Source of the DNA: Gammaproteobacteria bacterium
Lineage (GTDB): Bacteria > Pseudomonadota > Gammaproteobacteria > Pseudomonadales > Azotimanducaceae
Assembly: GCA_002690865.1 (NCBI GenBank)
Contig: NZGG01000024.1
Location: 1-64,000 of the forward strand
DNA length: 64,000 nt
Reading direction: 5' to 3'
The position numbers and the translations under genes were made by a program. The stretch's first letter is position 1. Each line of letters opens with the position of its first letter. This document shows positions 9,252 through 18,119 of this stretch, piece after piece. Under the pieces are notes generated by a model. It was not told the origin of the DNA, ran no database searches, and saw only the letters and a program-made list of their open reading frames with translations.

Positions 9252-9588
9252 TATGACAGTAAGAGGGGGTGAAGCTTCATCTTTACATTTTGTTAGACGT
9301 ATGTGAAGTCAGGCAATTCCTTTAGGACAGAAAATTTAGCTCTTTATTGAGATAACTAAATAGCACATACAGGGTTATCGGATTTAGACCACCCAATAGA
9401 CGTGAATTAAATTGCAATTTAGGATCGATCGACAACCGAAATGAGAATTGTTATCATTTACAATATTCTCTGCAGGCCTATATTAAGGTGAACATTGGTA
9501 GCGTCTGAGCCGATAGATTGGCTTAATCTACTAACACCTGTACATTTGCCTCAGAACTCGTTCCTATAAAATTAAATGGTAACAGCTT
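9252..9588. promoter_or_regulatory. Divergent regulatory spacer with palindrome and Fur-like site
   Basis: This 337-bp divergent spacer lies between the HAMP/exchanger pair and an exported protein gene. It holds a perfect 14-bp palindrome (TAAATTGCAATTTA, 9408-9421) and, 20 bp further on, a Fur-like operator (9442-9456). It could serve promoters in both directions. I see no RNA gene in it. Confidence 0.6.
9442..9456 (+). promoter_or_regulatory. Fur-type iron operator
   Basis: TGAGAATTGTTATCA matches the 7-1-7 Fur core (TGATAAT-N-ATTATCA) at 12 of 14 scored positions. It sits about 130 bp upstream of the exported protein at 9589 and also within reach of the divergent HAMP gene. Iron-dependent repression of the plus-strand gene is inferred. 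Confidence 0.7.
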
Positions 9589-10359
9589 ATGTTTCTTTGG
9601 CGATACTCGCTTCCCATAATTTTCTTATCCTACTTAATTTCAATAAATCACATTCATGCTGATGGCCCTGTTGGAGAGCATGTTAATGCCCTCCAAGACC
9701 ATCTAAAGGAATATAGAAGTGAAGTCATCTGGTTAATTGATCAGGTGACGGGGATTGTCGAGAAATACGAGAATTCTGGTGTCGAATCAGCAAAACCAGA
9801 GCTGGTAGTAGATCACTGGGAAGCAGTAAAATTCCACTCTGCTATCGAAAGTAACTACATGCCCCTCTATGCTTCAATATGGCAAGGTCTATTCGCCGTG
9901 AGGACTGCTATAGAAAATGAACAGCCCGTTGAAATGATTCGTGCTGAATTAACAAGTCTTGAGGAAGTATTATGGCAGTCTCTAGGTGCTATTAAACTGG
10001 CTGCTCAGTTACAGGAGCAAGGGTTACTTGAAAAAACCCAGACTCGAGAAGGGATAACCCCCTCTGCAATTCTTATCGAGATCAAGCAACGACTGGATAG
10101 GGCCCTCGCAAAATACGCGGAAAAACTTGCCGATGATGCGTTAGTAATCGTGCAAGAAACCTATCTGACTCGCTTTGAACAAATCGAAAGAATACTCATT
10201 GAGCAAGATGCTGCATTAGTTGAAGACCTGGAAATCGATTTTAATGTTAATCTGCCTAATGCAATTCAAAACGGCGTTGGAGTCGATGGAGTACGCGCCA
10301 TAATCCTGGACATGCAGATCAAGCTAAATCAAGCACGAGCCTATTTGAAGAAAGCTTAA
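9589..10359 (+). CDS. Exported alpha-helical protein of unknown function
   Basis: I do not recognise the family. The 256-residue product starts with a signal peptide (MFLWRYSLPIIFLSYLISIN, cleavage likely after HIHA). The mature part is almost all amphipathic helix, rich in Glu, Gln and Ala. A conserved-looking block near 88-118 has His, Glu and Tyr (VKFHSAIESNYMPLYASIWQ) that could bind metal. The Fur-like site upstream suggests an iron-starvation role in the periplasm, perhaps iron capture like EfeO/imelysin-type helical proteins. That comparison is by character only. No other gene is clearly in the operon. Confidence 0.7.
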   Translation: MFLWRYSLPIIFLSYLISINHIHADGPVGEHVNALQDHLKEYRSEVIWLIDQVTGIVEKYENSGVESAKPELVVDHWEAVKFHSAIESNYMPLYASIWQGLFAVRTAIENEQPVEMIRAELTSLEEVLWQSLGAIKLAAQLQEQGLLEKTQTREGITPSAILIEIKQRLDRALAKYAEKLADDALVIVQETYLTRFEQIERILIEQDAALVEDLEIDFNVNLPNAIQNGVGVDGVRAIILDMQIKLNQARAYLKKA

Positions 10360-10653
10360 AAATGAACGACCACAATCTTCTAAAATATGCACATGCGAAA
10401 TAATCATAAAATGAGACTATCAATTCACCAAAGAGTAAATCTTTCGCTTACGACTTCCCAAACCTATACAATATTCCGTAGTTAGCTAGTTATGAGGCGA
10501 ACTGCTCGAGCCAAAGTGGCAACAATACCGCAAGTCACTTCAAATCCTATTTCAGAAGAAATTGTCCTTAGCTGAATAAAAAGTATTCGAAATATTTATG
10601 TGTCACAAAGAATCAGCGCATAATACCGTGGATTTTAACTGGCATACTTAACT

Positions 10654-11652
10654 ATGGACCCAATCACTCAAGGTGCTCTTGGTGCAGCTCTTCCCCAATC
10701 CTTTGCATCGTCAAAGAAGGTTAGATCTGCGGCATTAGTTGGAACACTAAGCGGCATGGCACCAGATCTTGATATCTTTATTCAGTCTTCGATCGACCCA
10801 TTGCTATTCCTTGAATATCACCGCCAATTCACACATGCATTATTATTTGTTCCAGTAGGCGCACTTATCTGTTGCCTCGCTCTTACTCCTTTGGTGAGGG
10901 CTCTAACTTTCAAAGAAAGCTATCTATTTTGTTTGCTTGGTTACTCAACCCATGGACTTCTCGATGCTTGTACCTCCTACGGCACTCTGCTTCTTTGGCC
11001 AATATCAGATATGCGCATTGCCTGGCACAATATTTCAGTTATCGATCCCTTAGCGACCGTCCCATTAATATTTTTCGTTTTAATTGGCGTGGTGTGGAAA
11101 AGGCCTTTTTTTGCTCGAATTGGAATAGTTTGGGTACTCTGTTACCTGATGATCGGATTCATACAGAAGGAACGTGCCGAGATACTAGGAGAGCAATATG
11201 CCCAAGCACGCGGTCATAGCCCTATCAGCCTTCAAGCAAAACCTAGCTTTGGTAATCTTATATTGTGGAAGATTATCTATGAGTCGGGAGACCATTATTT
11301 CGTTGACGCTGCAAGAGTAGGACTTAAACCATATTTAATCCCGGGAAACTCAGTAGAAAAACTTGATATTGACAGACATTTCCCAAACCTTGATCCGACC
11401 AGCCAGCAAGCCAAAGATATCGAAAGGTTTCGTTGGTTCTCGCAGGGTTACCTAGCACCAGATCCGAAACATACAAATAGAATTATGGATGTCCGTTATT
11501 CTATGCTACCGAACGAAATTGAGCCCATTTGGTCAGTTGAATTAGCCGTTTCTCCCTTACCCCATGAGAAAAACCACGTATCCTTCATCACAAATCGATC
11601 AGAATCTAAAGAAAAACTGCAACGGTTGGTGAAAATGATTCAGGGAATTTAA
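10654..11652 (+). CDS. YdjM/YbcI-type membrane-bound metal-dependent hydrolase
   Basis: The product is 332 residues. The N-terminus MDPITQGALGAAL is the hallmark of this family (DUF457/COG1988), followed by conserved His and Asp motifs (MAPDLDIF, QFTHALLF, HGLLDACTSYGT) and about five hydrophobic helices up to about residue 180. A soluble C-terminal part of about 150 residues follows. Family members are called metal-dependent hydrolases from their conserved residues; the substrate is not established, and in E. coli ydjM belongs to the SOS regulon. The start is ATG 10654. The gene is monocistronic and convergent with the HupE gene. I see no LexA box upstream. Confidence 0.85.
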   Translation: MDPITQGALGAALPQSFASSKKVRSAALVGTLSGMAPDLDIFIQSSIDPLLFLEYHRQFTHALLFVPVGALICCLALTPLVRALTFKESYLFCLLGYSTHGLLDACTSYGTLLLWPISDMRIAWHNISVIDPLATVPLIFFVLIGVVWKRPFFARIGIVWVLCYLMIGFIQKERAEILGEQYAQARGHSPISLQAKPSFGNLILWKIIYESGDHYFVDAARVGLKPYLIPGNSVEKLDIDRHFPNLDPTSQQAKDIERFRWFSQGYLAPDPKHTNRIMDVRYSMLPNEIEPIWSVELAVSPLPHEKNHVSFITNRSESKEKLQRLVKMIQGI

Positions 11653-11720
11653 AAATTTTCACATAGACCCAAAATTAAACTCTGTCTAAACACCAGAACA
11701 AACGAACCTATACTAAAAAT

Positions 11721-12659
11721 TCAAAATAAAAAGCTCATACTTCTACCGATAAACCAGTAAGCAGCAACACAACCGATACAATAACTCAGAGTTTTTTGCC
11801 CATTAAATACGAACCATTTCCACCGCCGGAGATAGTTCAGCATGAGTATAACAACTAGAGCAAATATCACTTGGCCAATCTCCACCCCAATATTAAAGGA
11901 TACCAGGCCCGTAAGCAGCTCGGTCTGCGGAAGACCAATTTCATTAAGTACTGCAGCAAACCCAAGACCATGCAGCAATCCAAAAGAACTCGACACAGTA
12001 ATTGGATATCGCCAGGTGAAGTTATGTCTTGGTCCGCGCGCTATCTCTGCTGCAAGAAACAGAACACTTAATGCAATTACGGCCTCTATCGGGGGGACAG
12101 GCAACGTAACTATGTCAAGCGCGGCTAGCACAAGAGTTATAGAATGCGCTACTGTGAACCCAGTAATCGTTACTAATATTCTAAGTGTTTTTCGAGCAAT
12201 TAAAATTAAGCACAAGACGAAGAGCAAATGATCGAAACCAATCCAAATATGCTCTATTCCTAACCAAGCATATTGAGCAGAAACGCCCAGAACTTCTTCC
12301 CGTTTTGGAACTCTCCATTGATATTCTCCACGGGATAATGTGAAAGTATAATTTTCTCCGCTGAGAAATGACATTTTGACGACGGTAGAGTTAGCAACTT
12401 CATAACTCGGATAACTCACTGAGAGTAGTGAGTCAGCAAGATCATCGCTGCACCTGTAAATATTTCTTGCCCCTGGATCTGGCTGACAAAAAGACGGGAA
12501 TTTAATCAACGGGGTATTCGTATCCAAGATCTGTGGTGGTGTTTTTACCCGTGAGGTGTAGCGATGCGCTCCTATCTCGTTAACTTCGATATAGAGAGGT
12601 CGAAAATCATCTGCTAGGGAAAAATTAGCGGAAAACAACCACAAGAAAAAACCGATCAT
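11721..12659 (-). CDS. HupE/UreJ-family membrane protein
   Basis: The 312-residue protein begins with a signal sequence (MIGFFLWLFSANFSLA) and a periplasmic domain of about 110 residues. A polytopic domain follows with the HupE/UreJ_2 motifs GIEHIWIGFDHLLFVL and FGLLHGLGFAAVL and about seven helices. His and Asp in these motifs are thought to bind metal in nickel/cobalt-related HupE/UreJ proteins; no hydrogenase or urease lies nearby, so the cargo is unknown. Its ATG overlaps the stop of the PpiC-type gene by 4 bp (12656-12659), indicating translational coupling. Confidence 0.86.
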   Translation of the reverse strand: MIGFFLWLFSANFSLADDFRPLYIEVNEIGAHRYTSRVKTPPQILDTNTPLIKFPSFCQPDPGARNIYRCSDDLADSLLSVSYPSYEVANSTVVKMSFLSGENYTFTLSRGEYQWRVPKREEVLGVSAQYAWLGIEHIWIGFDHLLFVLCLILIARKTLRILVTITGFTVAHSITLVLAALDIVTLPVPPIEAVIALSVLFLAAEIARGPRHNFTWRYPITVSSSFGLLHGLGFAAVLNEIGLPQTELLTGLVSFNIGVEIGQVIFALVVILMLNYLRRWKWFVFNGQKTLSYCIGCVAAYWFIGRSMSFLF

Positions 12660-13537
12660 AATTCGAGATTAGATTTTAGAAGTTTTATTCTATATGCCTT
12701 TCTGAGATTTCCATAAAGACGATCAAGCTCCTCTCGCACTCTCATTTGAGTGACATCATCAATCACTCTCGTTTTAACCTCGTCAAGATTTGGCAAATAT
12801 CCTTGACTTTTACTTGCAACGAGAATGAGATGAGACCCGTAATCTGATTGAAGGGGCCCTTGCCAAACGGGTCCTGCTTGTTCAATTTCGAATATATTTG
12901 AGGCAAAAGAAGAGCCGAAATGAGACGCGATCTCCTCTTCGTTTTTATTGACATAGTTTCGATGATATAAAAAATGATCGCCACGTGAGGCGGCAAGATG
13001 AAAAGGTAAATTTATATTATTGAGCTTTTTCAATTCAGCTTTTGCTAGATCGTTAATGGCAACGTTGTGAAGGTCTCGGGAGAAGTAAACATGAGTGAAG
13101 GTGACTATAGAAGGCACCAAGTATCGATTCCTATTTTTTTTAAAATAACCTTCTAGCTCTTCTTCCTTAAGCTCAAGCGAATCATAAATAAAGCCTTGGT
13201 TGATATACTCTAGCTGAGCTATTAACCGCCTTCGCGCACCGTAGCTGTTTTGATCAAGCCCAAGCGAAACAGCCTCACGATACATAACTTCCTCACGTAT
13301 ATAGTCTTCGATTAACTGATCTCTGCGAATTTTATCTAACGATACCAATAACTGACTTGCAGAATTCTGATTAAGACGAGGGTCACGAGCTAATATAAAC
13401 CCGACTAGTTCATCATCGCCCACCATGATTTCAGCATCATCAAGATCCTTAGAAGGCAAAAAATCGAAGATAGCAAAAAGCAACCCCCCAACAATTAGAA
13501 AATGAAGTAGAGGCTCTTTAAAAATACGTTTAATCAA
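12656..13537 (-). CDS. Membrane-anchored PpiC-type peptidyl-prolyl isomerase
   Basis: The 293-residue product has a single N-terminal anchor (LHFLIVGGLLFAIFDFL), a SurA/PrsA-like helical region with chaperone character (about 60-135), and a parvulin-like domain (about 145-255). The latter ends in a QSDYGSHLILVASK stretch typical of parvulins (yGyHii). The active region is periplasmic, so it probably assists folding of an exported or membrane partner. The overlap with the HupE/UreJ gene suggests that partner. It starts 55 bp after the carboxylase alpha gene. Catalytic competence is uncertain, as several parvulin motif residues are hard to place by eye. Confidence 0.82.
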   Translation of the reverse strand: MIKRIFKEPLLHFLIVGGLLFAIFDFLPSKDLDDAEIMVGDDELVGFILARDPRLNQNSASQLLVSLDKIRRDQLIEDYIREEVMYREAVSLGLDQNSYGARRRLIAQLEYINQGFIYDSLELKEEELEGYFKKNRNRYLVPSIVTFTHVYFSRDLHNVAINDLAKAELKKLNNINLPFHLAASRGDHFLYHRNYVNKNEEEIASHFGSSFASNIFEIEQAGPVWQGPLQSDYGSHLILVASKSQGYLPNLDEVKTRVIDDVTQMRVREELDRLYGNLRKAYRIKLLKSNLEL

Positions 13538-13592
13538 GTGACCCTCTAGATCTCTGAGCTACCATTATTAAGGGTTGCCATGAGCTAATTTT

Positions 13593-15575
13593 TTAATTCC
13601 CAGACTCTGTAAGTTTAGAAATTACCACAAGCATTTCATCATTACTTACTTGATCGCCCTCGCAAACGTAAATTTCTTCTATAGAACCAGAGTAAGGTGC
13701 TTCAATACGATGCTCCATCTTCATTCCCTCGAGGATCATTAATATTTGGCCTTCAGTGACCGAATCTCCTTTACTAACGTAGGTTGCTACGACAGTACCC
13801 GGCATTGGTGCTGAAAGACCACCTCCCAAATCTGAAGAATCAGGATCGGGAAACCTTGGCGCCTCTGAAAACTCAAGATGACCCATCGGACCATGAATAA
13901 ACCAACGATCACTTTCTGTAACAACGGTGAATGGCACCAAACGGCCCTGAATTTCAAGAGAGATCTCTTTACCAACTCGATGCTTAATTACTACAGATAA
14001 TTCAAAGTCATCGACAACCACATCAAAACTTCCGTCACGCTGAGATTGATATTGCAAAAAAACTTTTTCTCCCTCAAAAAGATATTCCACTACTTCAGGA
14101 GGCATCTCGGAATTACGCCATCCACTAGGTAAATTAGTGAGCACCTTCGCCTTTGCTCGACGATCTCCTTGCGCAACCATCGCTGCCGCAATACATGCCT
14201 CAATAAGATCAATTCGTGAAGGCGACCAATTTCGAGGGGGATCGAATCGCTCTATAAAATCAGTAGTAGTATCGCCATCAAGAAAGGCTTGGGTTCTCAG
14301 TACTGAGACAAGGAAATCGCGGTTTGTGGTCAACCCCTTAATTCTGGTGGTCTCCAGTACTCTAGCGAGTCGCAATGCAGCCTCTTCACGAGTTGGAGCA
14401 TGAACAATTACTTTCGCTAGCATTGGATCAAAATCAATACCAATAGTACTTCCGGTCTCAACGCCAGTATCGTAGCGAGCGTTAGCCACATTTGATCGCT
14501 CAAACAACAGCAATCGCCCTGATGTCGGTAAAAAGTCGCGTCCAGGATCTTCTCCATAAACCCTTGCCTCAATTGCATGGCCATCAATAGATATATCGCT
14601 TTGGTCAAAACTTAACTTCTCACCCTGCGCGATACGCAGTTGTTCTCTCACCAGGTCAAGCCCGGTAATTTCCTCAGTAACAGGGTGTTCCACCTGTAAA
14701 CGGGTATTCATTTCAAGAAACCAGAAATCTTCCCCGTCAAGAAGAAATTCAACGGTCCCTGCAGAGGTATAATCGATAGCTTTAGCTGCCGCCACGGCCG
14801 CATTACCCATCCTTTGCCGCAGTTCAGCCGTAACAGCAGGTGATGGTGCCTCCTCAATAATCTTTTGATGACGTCTTTGAATGGAACATTCGCGCTCAAA
14901 ACAATGGACAACACGCCCATGATTATCTCCAAAAACCTGAATTTCTACATGACGAGAAGATGCTAGCCACCTTTCAAGAAAAATCGTATCGTCACCAAAA
15001 GAGGCATCAGCCTCTCTCCGCGCGCTCTCAACTGCGTCAAGAAGTTCGGTCTCATTTAAGACCACACGCATGCCCTTTCCTCCTCCGCCAGCCGATGCTT
15101 TCACCAACAGCGGATAACCTATTTCCATGGCCAGCTTAGCTGCATTACTTCCTCGAACAACCTCGATGGATGGCAGCGTAGGAACACCTGCCTCAGTCAT
15201 CAATTTTTTTGACGACAATTTGTCACCCATCTGCGAGATAGCGTTGGGGGAAGGACCAACCCAAATCATACCTGCTTCAATTACAGCTGCTGCAAAGGTC
15301 TTATTTTCTGACAGGAAACCATAGCCAGGATGGATTGCATCCGCCGCTGTCCTCTTGGCTGCTGCCAAGACTTTGTCATGGTTTAGATAGGTATCGAGGG
15401 AACTGCTTCCCTCAAGAGAGACCGCTTGATCAGCCTCCTTGACAAAAGGCTCAGCAATATCGCCATCAGCGTATACAGCAACGGTACTTATACCCATATT
15501 GTGTGCCGAACGCATTATTCTGCGTGCGATCTCTCCGCGATTTACAATCAATAATCGTTTTATATGGTTAACCAT
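13593..15575 (-). CDS. Acyl-CoA carboxylase biotin carboxylase/carrier subunit (alpha)
   Basis: The 660-residue product has a biotin carboxylase fold (about 1-450: IVNRGEIARRI, HPGYGFLSEN, the ATP-grasp loop GGGGKGM, EMNTRLQVEHPVTE), a connecting domain, and a C-terminal biotinyl domain with EGMKMEH (target Lys near 619). This is the layout of methylcrotonyl-, geranyl- or propionyl-CoA carboxylase alpha subunits. It carboxylates biotin with ATP and bicarbonate for the beta subunit just upstream. The start is ATG 15575, two bases after the beta stop, better than TTG 15590. I cannot tell which acyl-CoA is used. No isovaleryl-CoA dehydrogenase is present, so a leucine pathway is not shown. Confidence 0.92.
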   Translation of the reverse strand: MVNHIKRLLIVNRGEIARRIMRSAHNMGISTVAVYADGDIAEPFVKEADQAVSLEGSSSLDTYLNHDKVLAAAKRTAADAIHPGYGFLSENKTFAAAVIEAGMIWVGPSPNAISQMGDKLSSKKLMTEAGVPTLPSIEVVRGSNAAKLAMEIGYPLLVKASAGGGGKGMRVVLNETELLDAVESARREADASFGDDTIFLERWLASSRHVEIQVFGDNHGRVVHCFERECSIQRRHQKIIEEAPSPAVTAELRQRMGNAAVAAAKAIDYTSAGTVEFLLDGEDFWFLEMNTRLQVEHPVTEEITGLDLVREQLRIAQGEKLSFDQSDISIDGHAIEARVYGEDPGRDFLPTSGRLLLFERSNVANARYDTGVETGSTIGIDFDPMLAKVIVHAPTREEAALRLARVLETTRIKGLTTNRDFLVSVLRTQAFLDGDTTTDFIERFDPPRNWSPSRIDLIEACIAAAMVAQGDRRAKAKVLTNLPSGWRNSEMPPEVVEYLFEGEKVFLQYQSQRDGSFDVVVDDFELSVVIKHRVGKEISLEIQGRLVPFTVVTESDRWFIHGPMGHLEFSEAPRFPDPDSSDLGGGLSAPMPGTVVATYVSKGDSVTEGQILMILEGMKMEHRIEAPYSGSIEEIYVCEGDQVSNDEMLVVISKLTESGN

Positions 15576-15577
15576 GA

Positions 15578-17254
15578 TTACATTCGCCAAACGCCAAAGC
15601 CCTTGGCGCCCTCTACCTTATTGTTGTGTACAGCAGATAATGAAATTGAAAGATGGGAACGAGTATCCCGAGGATCGATCAACCCATCGTCAGAAATCGC
15701 TGATGTCGCCAATAGCGCCAGAGAGGCTTCTTCTAAAGTTGACTCTACTGCTGCGACGCGCTTTTTATCTGCCTCCTCGTCAAAGACCTCACCGCGTCTT
15801 TCTGCAGACTGACGTCCTACGATTGTCATCACACCTGCTTGTTGTTTAGGACCCATGACAGCAATTTTTGCCGTCGGCCAAATAAAAGTAAATCTAGTGC
15901 CGTACGCCCGCCCACTCATTCCATAGTTACCTGCACCGTATGAAGCGGCTGGTATAACGGAAAAGTGCGGAACCGTAGAATTTGCGACCGCATTTATCAT
16001 CTTCGAACCGTTCTTAGTAATACCTCCTCGCTCAAAGTCAGTTCCAACTATGTAACCCGTTATGTTGTGCAAGAATAACAAAGGTGTATCAATCTGATTA
16101 CAAAGCTGAATGAATTGGGTCGCCTTCTCTGCAGCCTCGGACATAAGCGGCCCATTGTTACCTATGATACCAATGGGATAACCGTCTATAGAAGCCCAAC
16201 CGGTTACCAAGGTAGACCCGTAACGCGGCTTAAATTCCTCAAATCTAGAGCCATCCACAATTCTCGCGATAACCTCTCGCATATCGAAGGGTTTCGTAAG
16301 ATCACGATTCACAATACCGAGAAGTTCCTCCGCATCGTAAACTGGCGGATCTGATGGAAGACTTGGCCCAGGACCCCATTTACGCCAATTTAAATGTGCA
16401 ATCACTTCACGGCACATACGAATACCATCATGTTCATCCTCGGCAAGGTAGTCACCAAGGCCCGAAACCTGAGTATGCATTTCTGCTCCACCCAAATCCT
16501 CTGCATTCGCATCCTCACCAGTAGCCATCTTGACCAAAGGCGGACTACCAAGGAACACCTTCGATTGTTTCTTGATAAAAATATTGTAGTCACTCATTCC
16601 AGGTTGATACGCTCCACCTGCTGCCGATGCACCGAAAACCACAGAAACACTAGGAATCCGCATCTGCGATAATTCAGTAATTTCATAGAACAGCCGCCCC
16701 GATTCCGCAAAATGGCTAGTTGCTGCTGGCGTTTTGATCCTCTTTTCTGGTGACTCACTCTCACCAGAGGCAGCTCTTCTACTACCGCCATCACTTCCGC
16801 TGCGGCCCCGCAAATCAGCTCCGGCAGACTCTACAAATTGCACGTAGGGCAACCGATTAGTTCTCGCAATCTCAATGCCGCGCATCAGCTTCTTACTATT
16901 CCACGCATTAAAGGCACCGGCTCGTACGGAAGGATCGTGTCCTAGAATTACGCATTCAGTATCTGCTATGACACCAATACCAACGATAAATCCTGAACCA
17001 GTTTTTACGTGTGAATTGTATGCAGCAAGAGGACTTACCTCGAAGAACGGTGAATCTCTGTCTAGCACAAGTGCGATTCTTTGGCGTAGGGGCAATTTAT
17101 TCCGGGATCGCAGTCGTTCCATCGCCTCTTTCCCGCCACCCTGAGCTGCCTCACTATGAAGCGTTGCTATAAAATCTAACTCATTTAGCATTTCCTCACG
17201 ATTGGAACGATATTCGTCAGATCGGACATTTAACTTTGACTTAATTACCTGCAT
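15578..17254 (-). CDS. Acyl-CoA carboxylase carboxyltransferase subunit (beta)
   Basis: The 558-residue protein has N and C carboxyltransferase (crotonase-like) halves. The first has FIVGIGVIADTECVILGHD and VESAGADL, then FGASAAGGAYQPGMSDYNI. The second has FLHNITGYIVGTDFERGG and AASYGAGNYGMSGRAYG, the oxyanion-hole region of methylcrotonyl/geranyl-type beta subunits. It transfers the carboxyl from biotin to an acyl-CoA. A charged, low-complexity insert (GRSGSDGGSRRAASGESESP, about residue 152-171) is slightly unusual. I chose ATG 17254 with GAAGAG ahead of it; an upstream TTG frame to 17356 has no support. Co-transcribed with the alpha subunit. Confidence 0.92.
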   Translation of the reverse strand: MQVIKSKLNVRSDEYRSNREEMLNELDFIATLHSEAAQGGGKEAMERLRSRNKLPLRQRIALVLDRDSPFFEVSPLAAYNSHVKTGSGFIVGIGVIADTECVILGHDPSVRAGAFNAWNSKKLMRGIEIARTNRLPYVQFVESAGADLRGRSGSDGGSRRAASGESESPEKRIKTPAATSHFAESGRLFYEITELSQMRIPSVSVVFGASAAGGAYQPGMSDYNIFIKKQSKVFLGSPPLVKMATGEDANAEDLGGAEMHTQVSGLGDYLAEDEHDGIRMCREVIAHLNWRKWGPGPSLPSDPPVYDAEELLGIVNRDLTKPFDMREVIARIVDGSRFEEFKPRYGSTLVTGWASIDGYPIGIIGNNGPLMSEAAEKATQFIQLCNQIDTPLLFLHNITGYIVGTDFERGGITKNGSKMINAVANSTVPHFSVIPAASYGAGNYGMSGRAYGTRFTFIWPTAKIAVMGPKQQAGVMTIVGRQSAERRGEVFDEEADKKRVAAVESTLEEASLALLATSAISDDGLIDPRDTRSHLSISLSAVHNNKVEGAKGFGVWRM

Positions 17255-17363
17255 TCGATTCTCTTCACTATCTTTTCTCACCAATTGTATTTTCAGACAA
17301 TGCTCTACCCCTAGTCCACCAGAAATAATTTTCAAGCACAAAACACAAAAGAGCACTATTTCC

Positions 17364-18017
17364 CTATAAAAATGTCGCCCAGTTTTCGAGTGGCTCTCTC
17401 TCTGTAACTAGTTGGTTCACCCTCGCTTCCTCATTGCCATATCCTATCGCACACCCACAAAATAACATCAGCTCAGGCGGTGGATTAATATAACTAGCCA
17501 CGGTAAATGGTCTACTCGCCCAAGACTCCTGCGCGCAGGTATCAAGTCCTTCCTGCTTCGCTAAAAGCATAAAATTTTGCAGAAACATCCCTAGATCAGA
17601 CCACTGCGGTGGACCCATAATACGATCTACATAAATAAAAATCGCGGCCGGAGCATCAAAAAATATAAAGTTACGATCTAGATGCGCATATCTGGCTACT
17701 TTGTCCTCCCGAGCAATATCCAAAAGGGCGTACATATCCTCCCCACACTTGTACCGAGATGAACGATATGGGTCTTTCAAACTTGGCGGATAGATCGCGT
17801 ATTCAGGGCTTTCAGGCTCCGAGTGCTCTTCGATATGCCTGAGAAAATTCGTCATCGAACTTCCATTAAGAATAAAGACCCGCCAAGGCTGAATATTCCC
17901 TCCACTAGGTGCACGGCAAGCCTGACTCAATAACTTCCCAATAATCTCATTTGAGACAGGAGCATCAAGGAAATTCCGAACCGACCGCCTTGAGGCAATT
18001 GCTTTAGAAACATCCAT
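17364..18017 (-). CDS. Nitroreductase-family flavoprotein
   Basis: The 217-residue product has the FMN-binding start AIASRRSVRNFLDAPV and CRAPSGGNIQPWRVFIL, the classic NfsB-like pattern, and a later GxxLQNFMLLAKQEGLDTCAQ segment. Family members reduce nitro, quinone or enone groups using NAD(P)H. Here it lies in a catabolic-looking run between an SDR and the carboxylase beta gene, so reduction of a pathway intermediate is plausible but unproven. ATG 18017 begins the conserved domain; an in-frame TTG at 18056 adds 13 residues without homology character. Confidence 0.88.
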   Translation of the reverse strand: MDVSKAIASRRSVRNFLDAPVSNEIIGKLLSQACRAPSGGNIQPWRVFILNGSSMTNFLRHIEEHSEPESPEYAIYPPSLKDPYRSSRYKCGEDMYALLDIAREDKVARYAHLDRNFIFFDAPAAIFIYVDRIMGPPQWSDLGMFLQNFMLLAKQEGLDTCAQESWASRPFTVASYINPPPELMLFCGCAIGYGNEEARVNQLVTEREPLENWATFL

Positions 18018-18119
18018 AGCCGATCTCGTATGGTTTACCAGAGAAAGACATAACAAATAACATGTTAACTTCTGATGAAATCAAGGCCATCTCTTCAAAG
18101 CACCTGAAAATACTTAAAG

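Noticed and set aside
16394-16672. Plus-strand frame inside the carboxylase beta gene
   Set aside because: It overlaps the conserved carboxyltransferase part; a frame shadow only.
13593-17254. Assignment as leucine (liu) methylcrotonyl-CoA cluster
   Set aside because: No isovaleryl-CoA dehydrogenase, enoyl hydratase or lyase nearby, so the specific acyl-CoA cannot be named.
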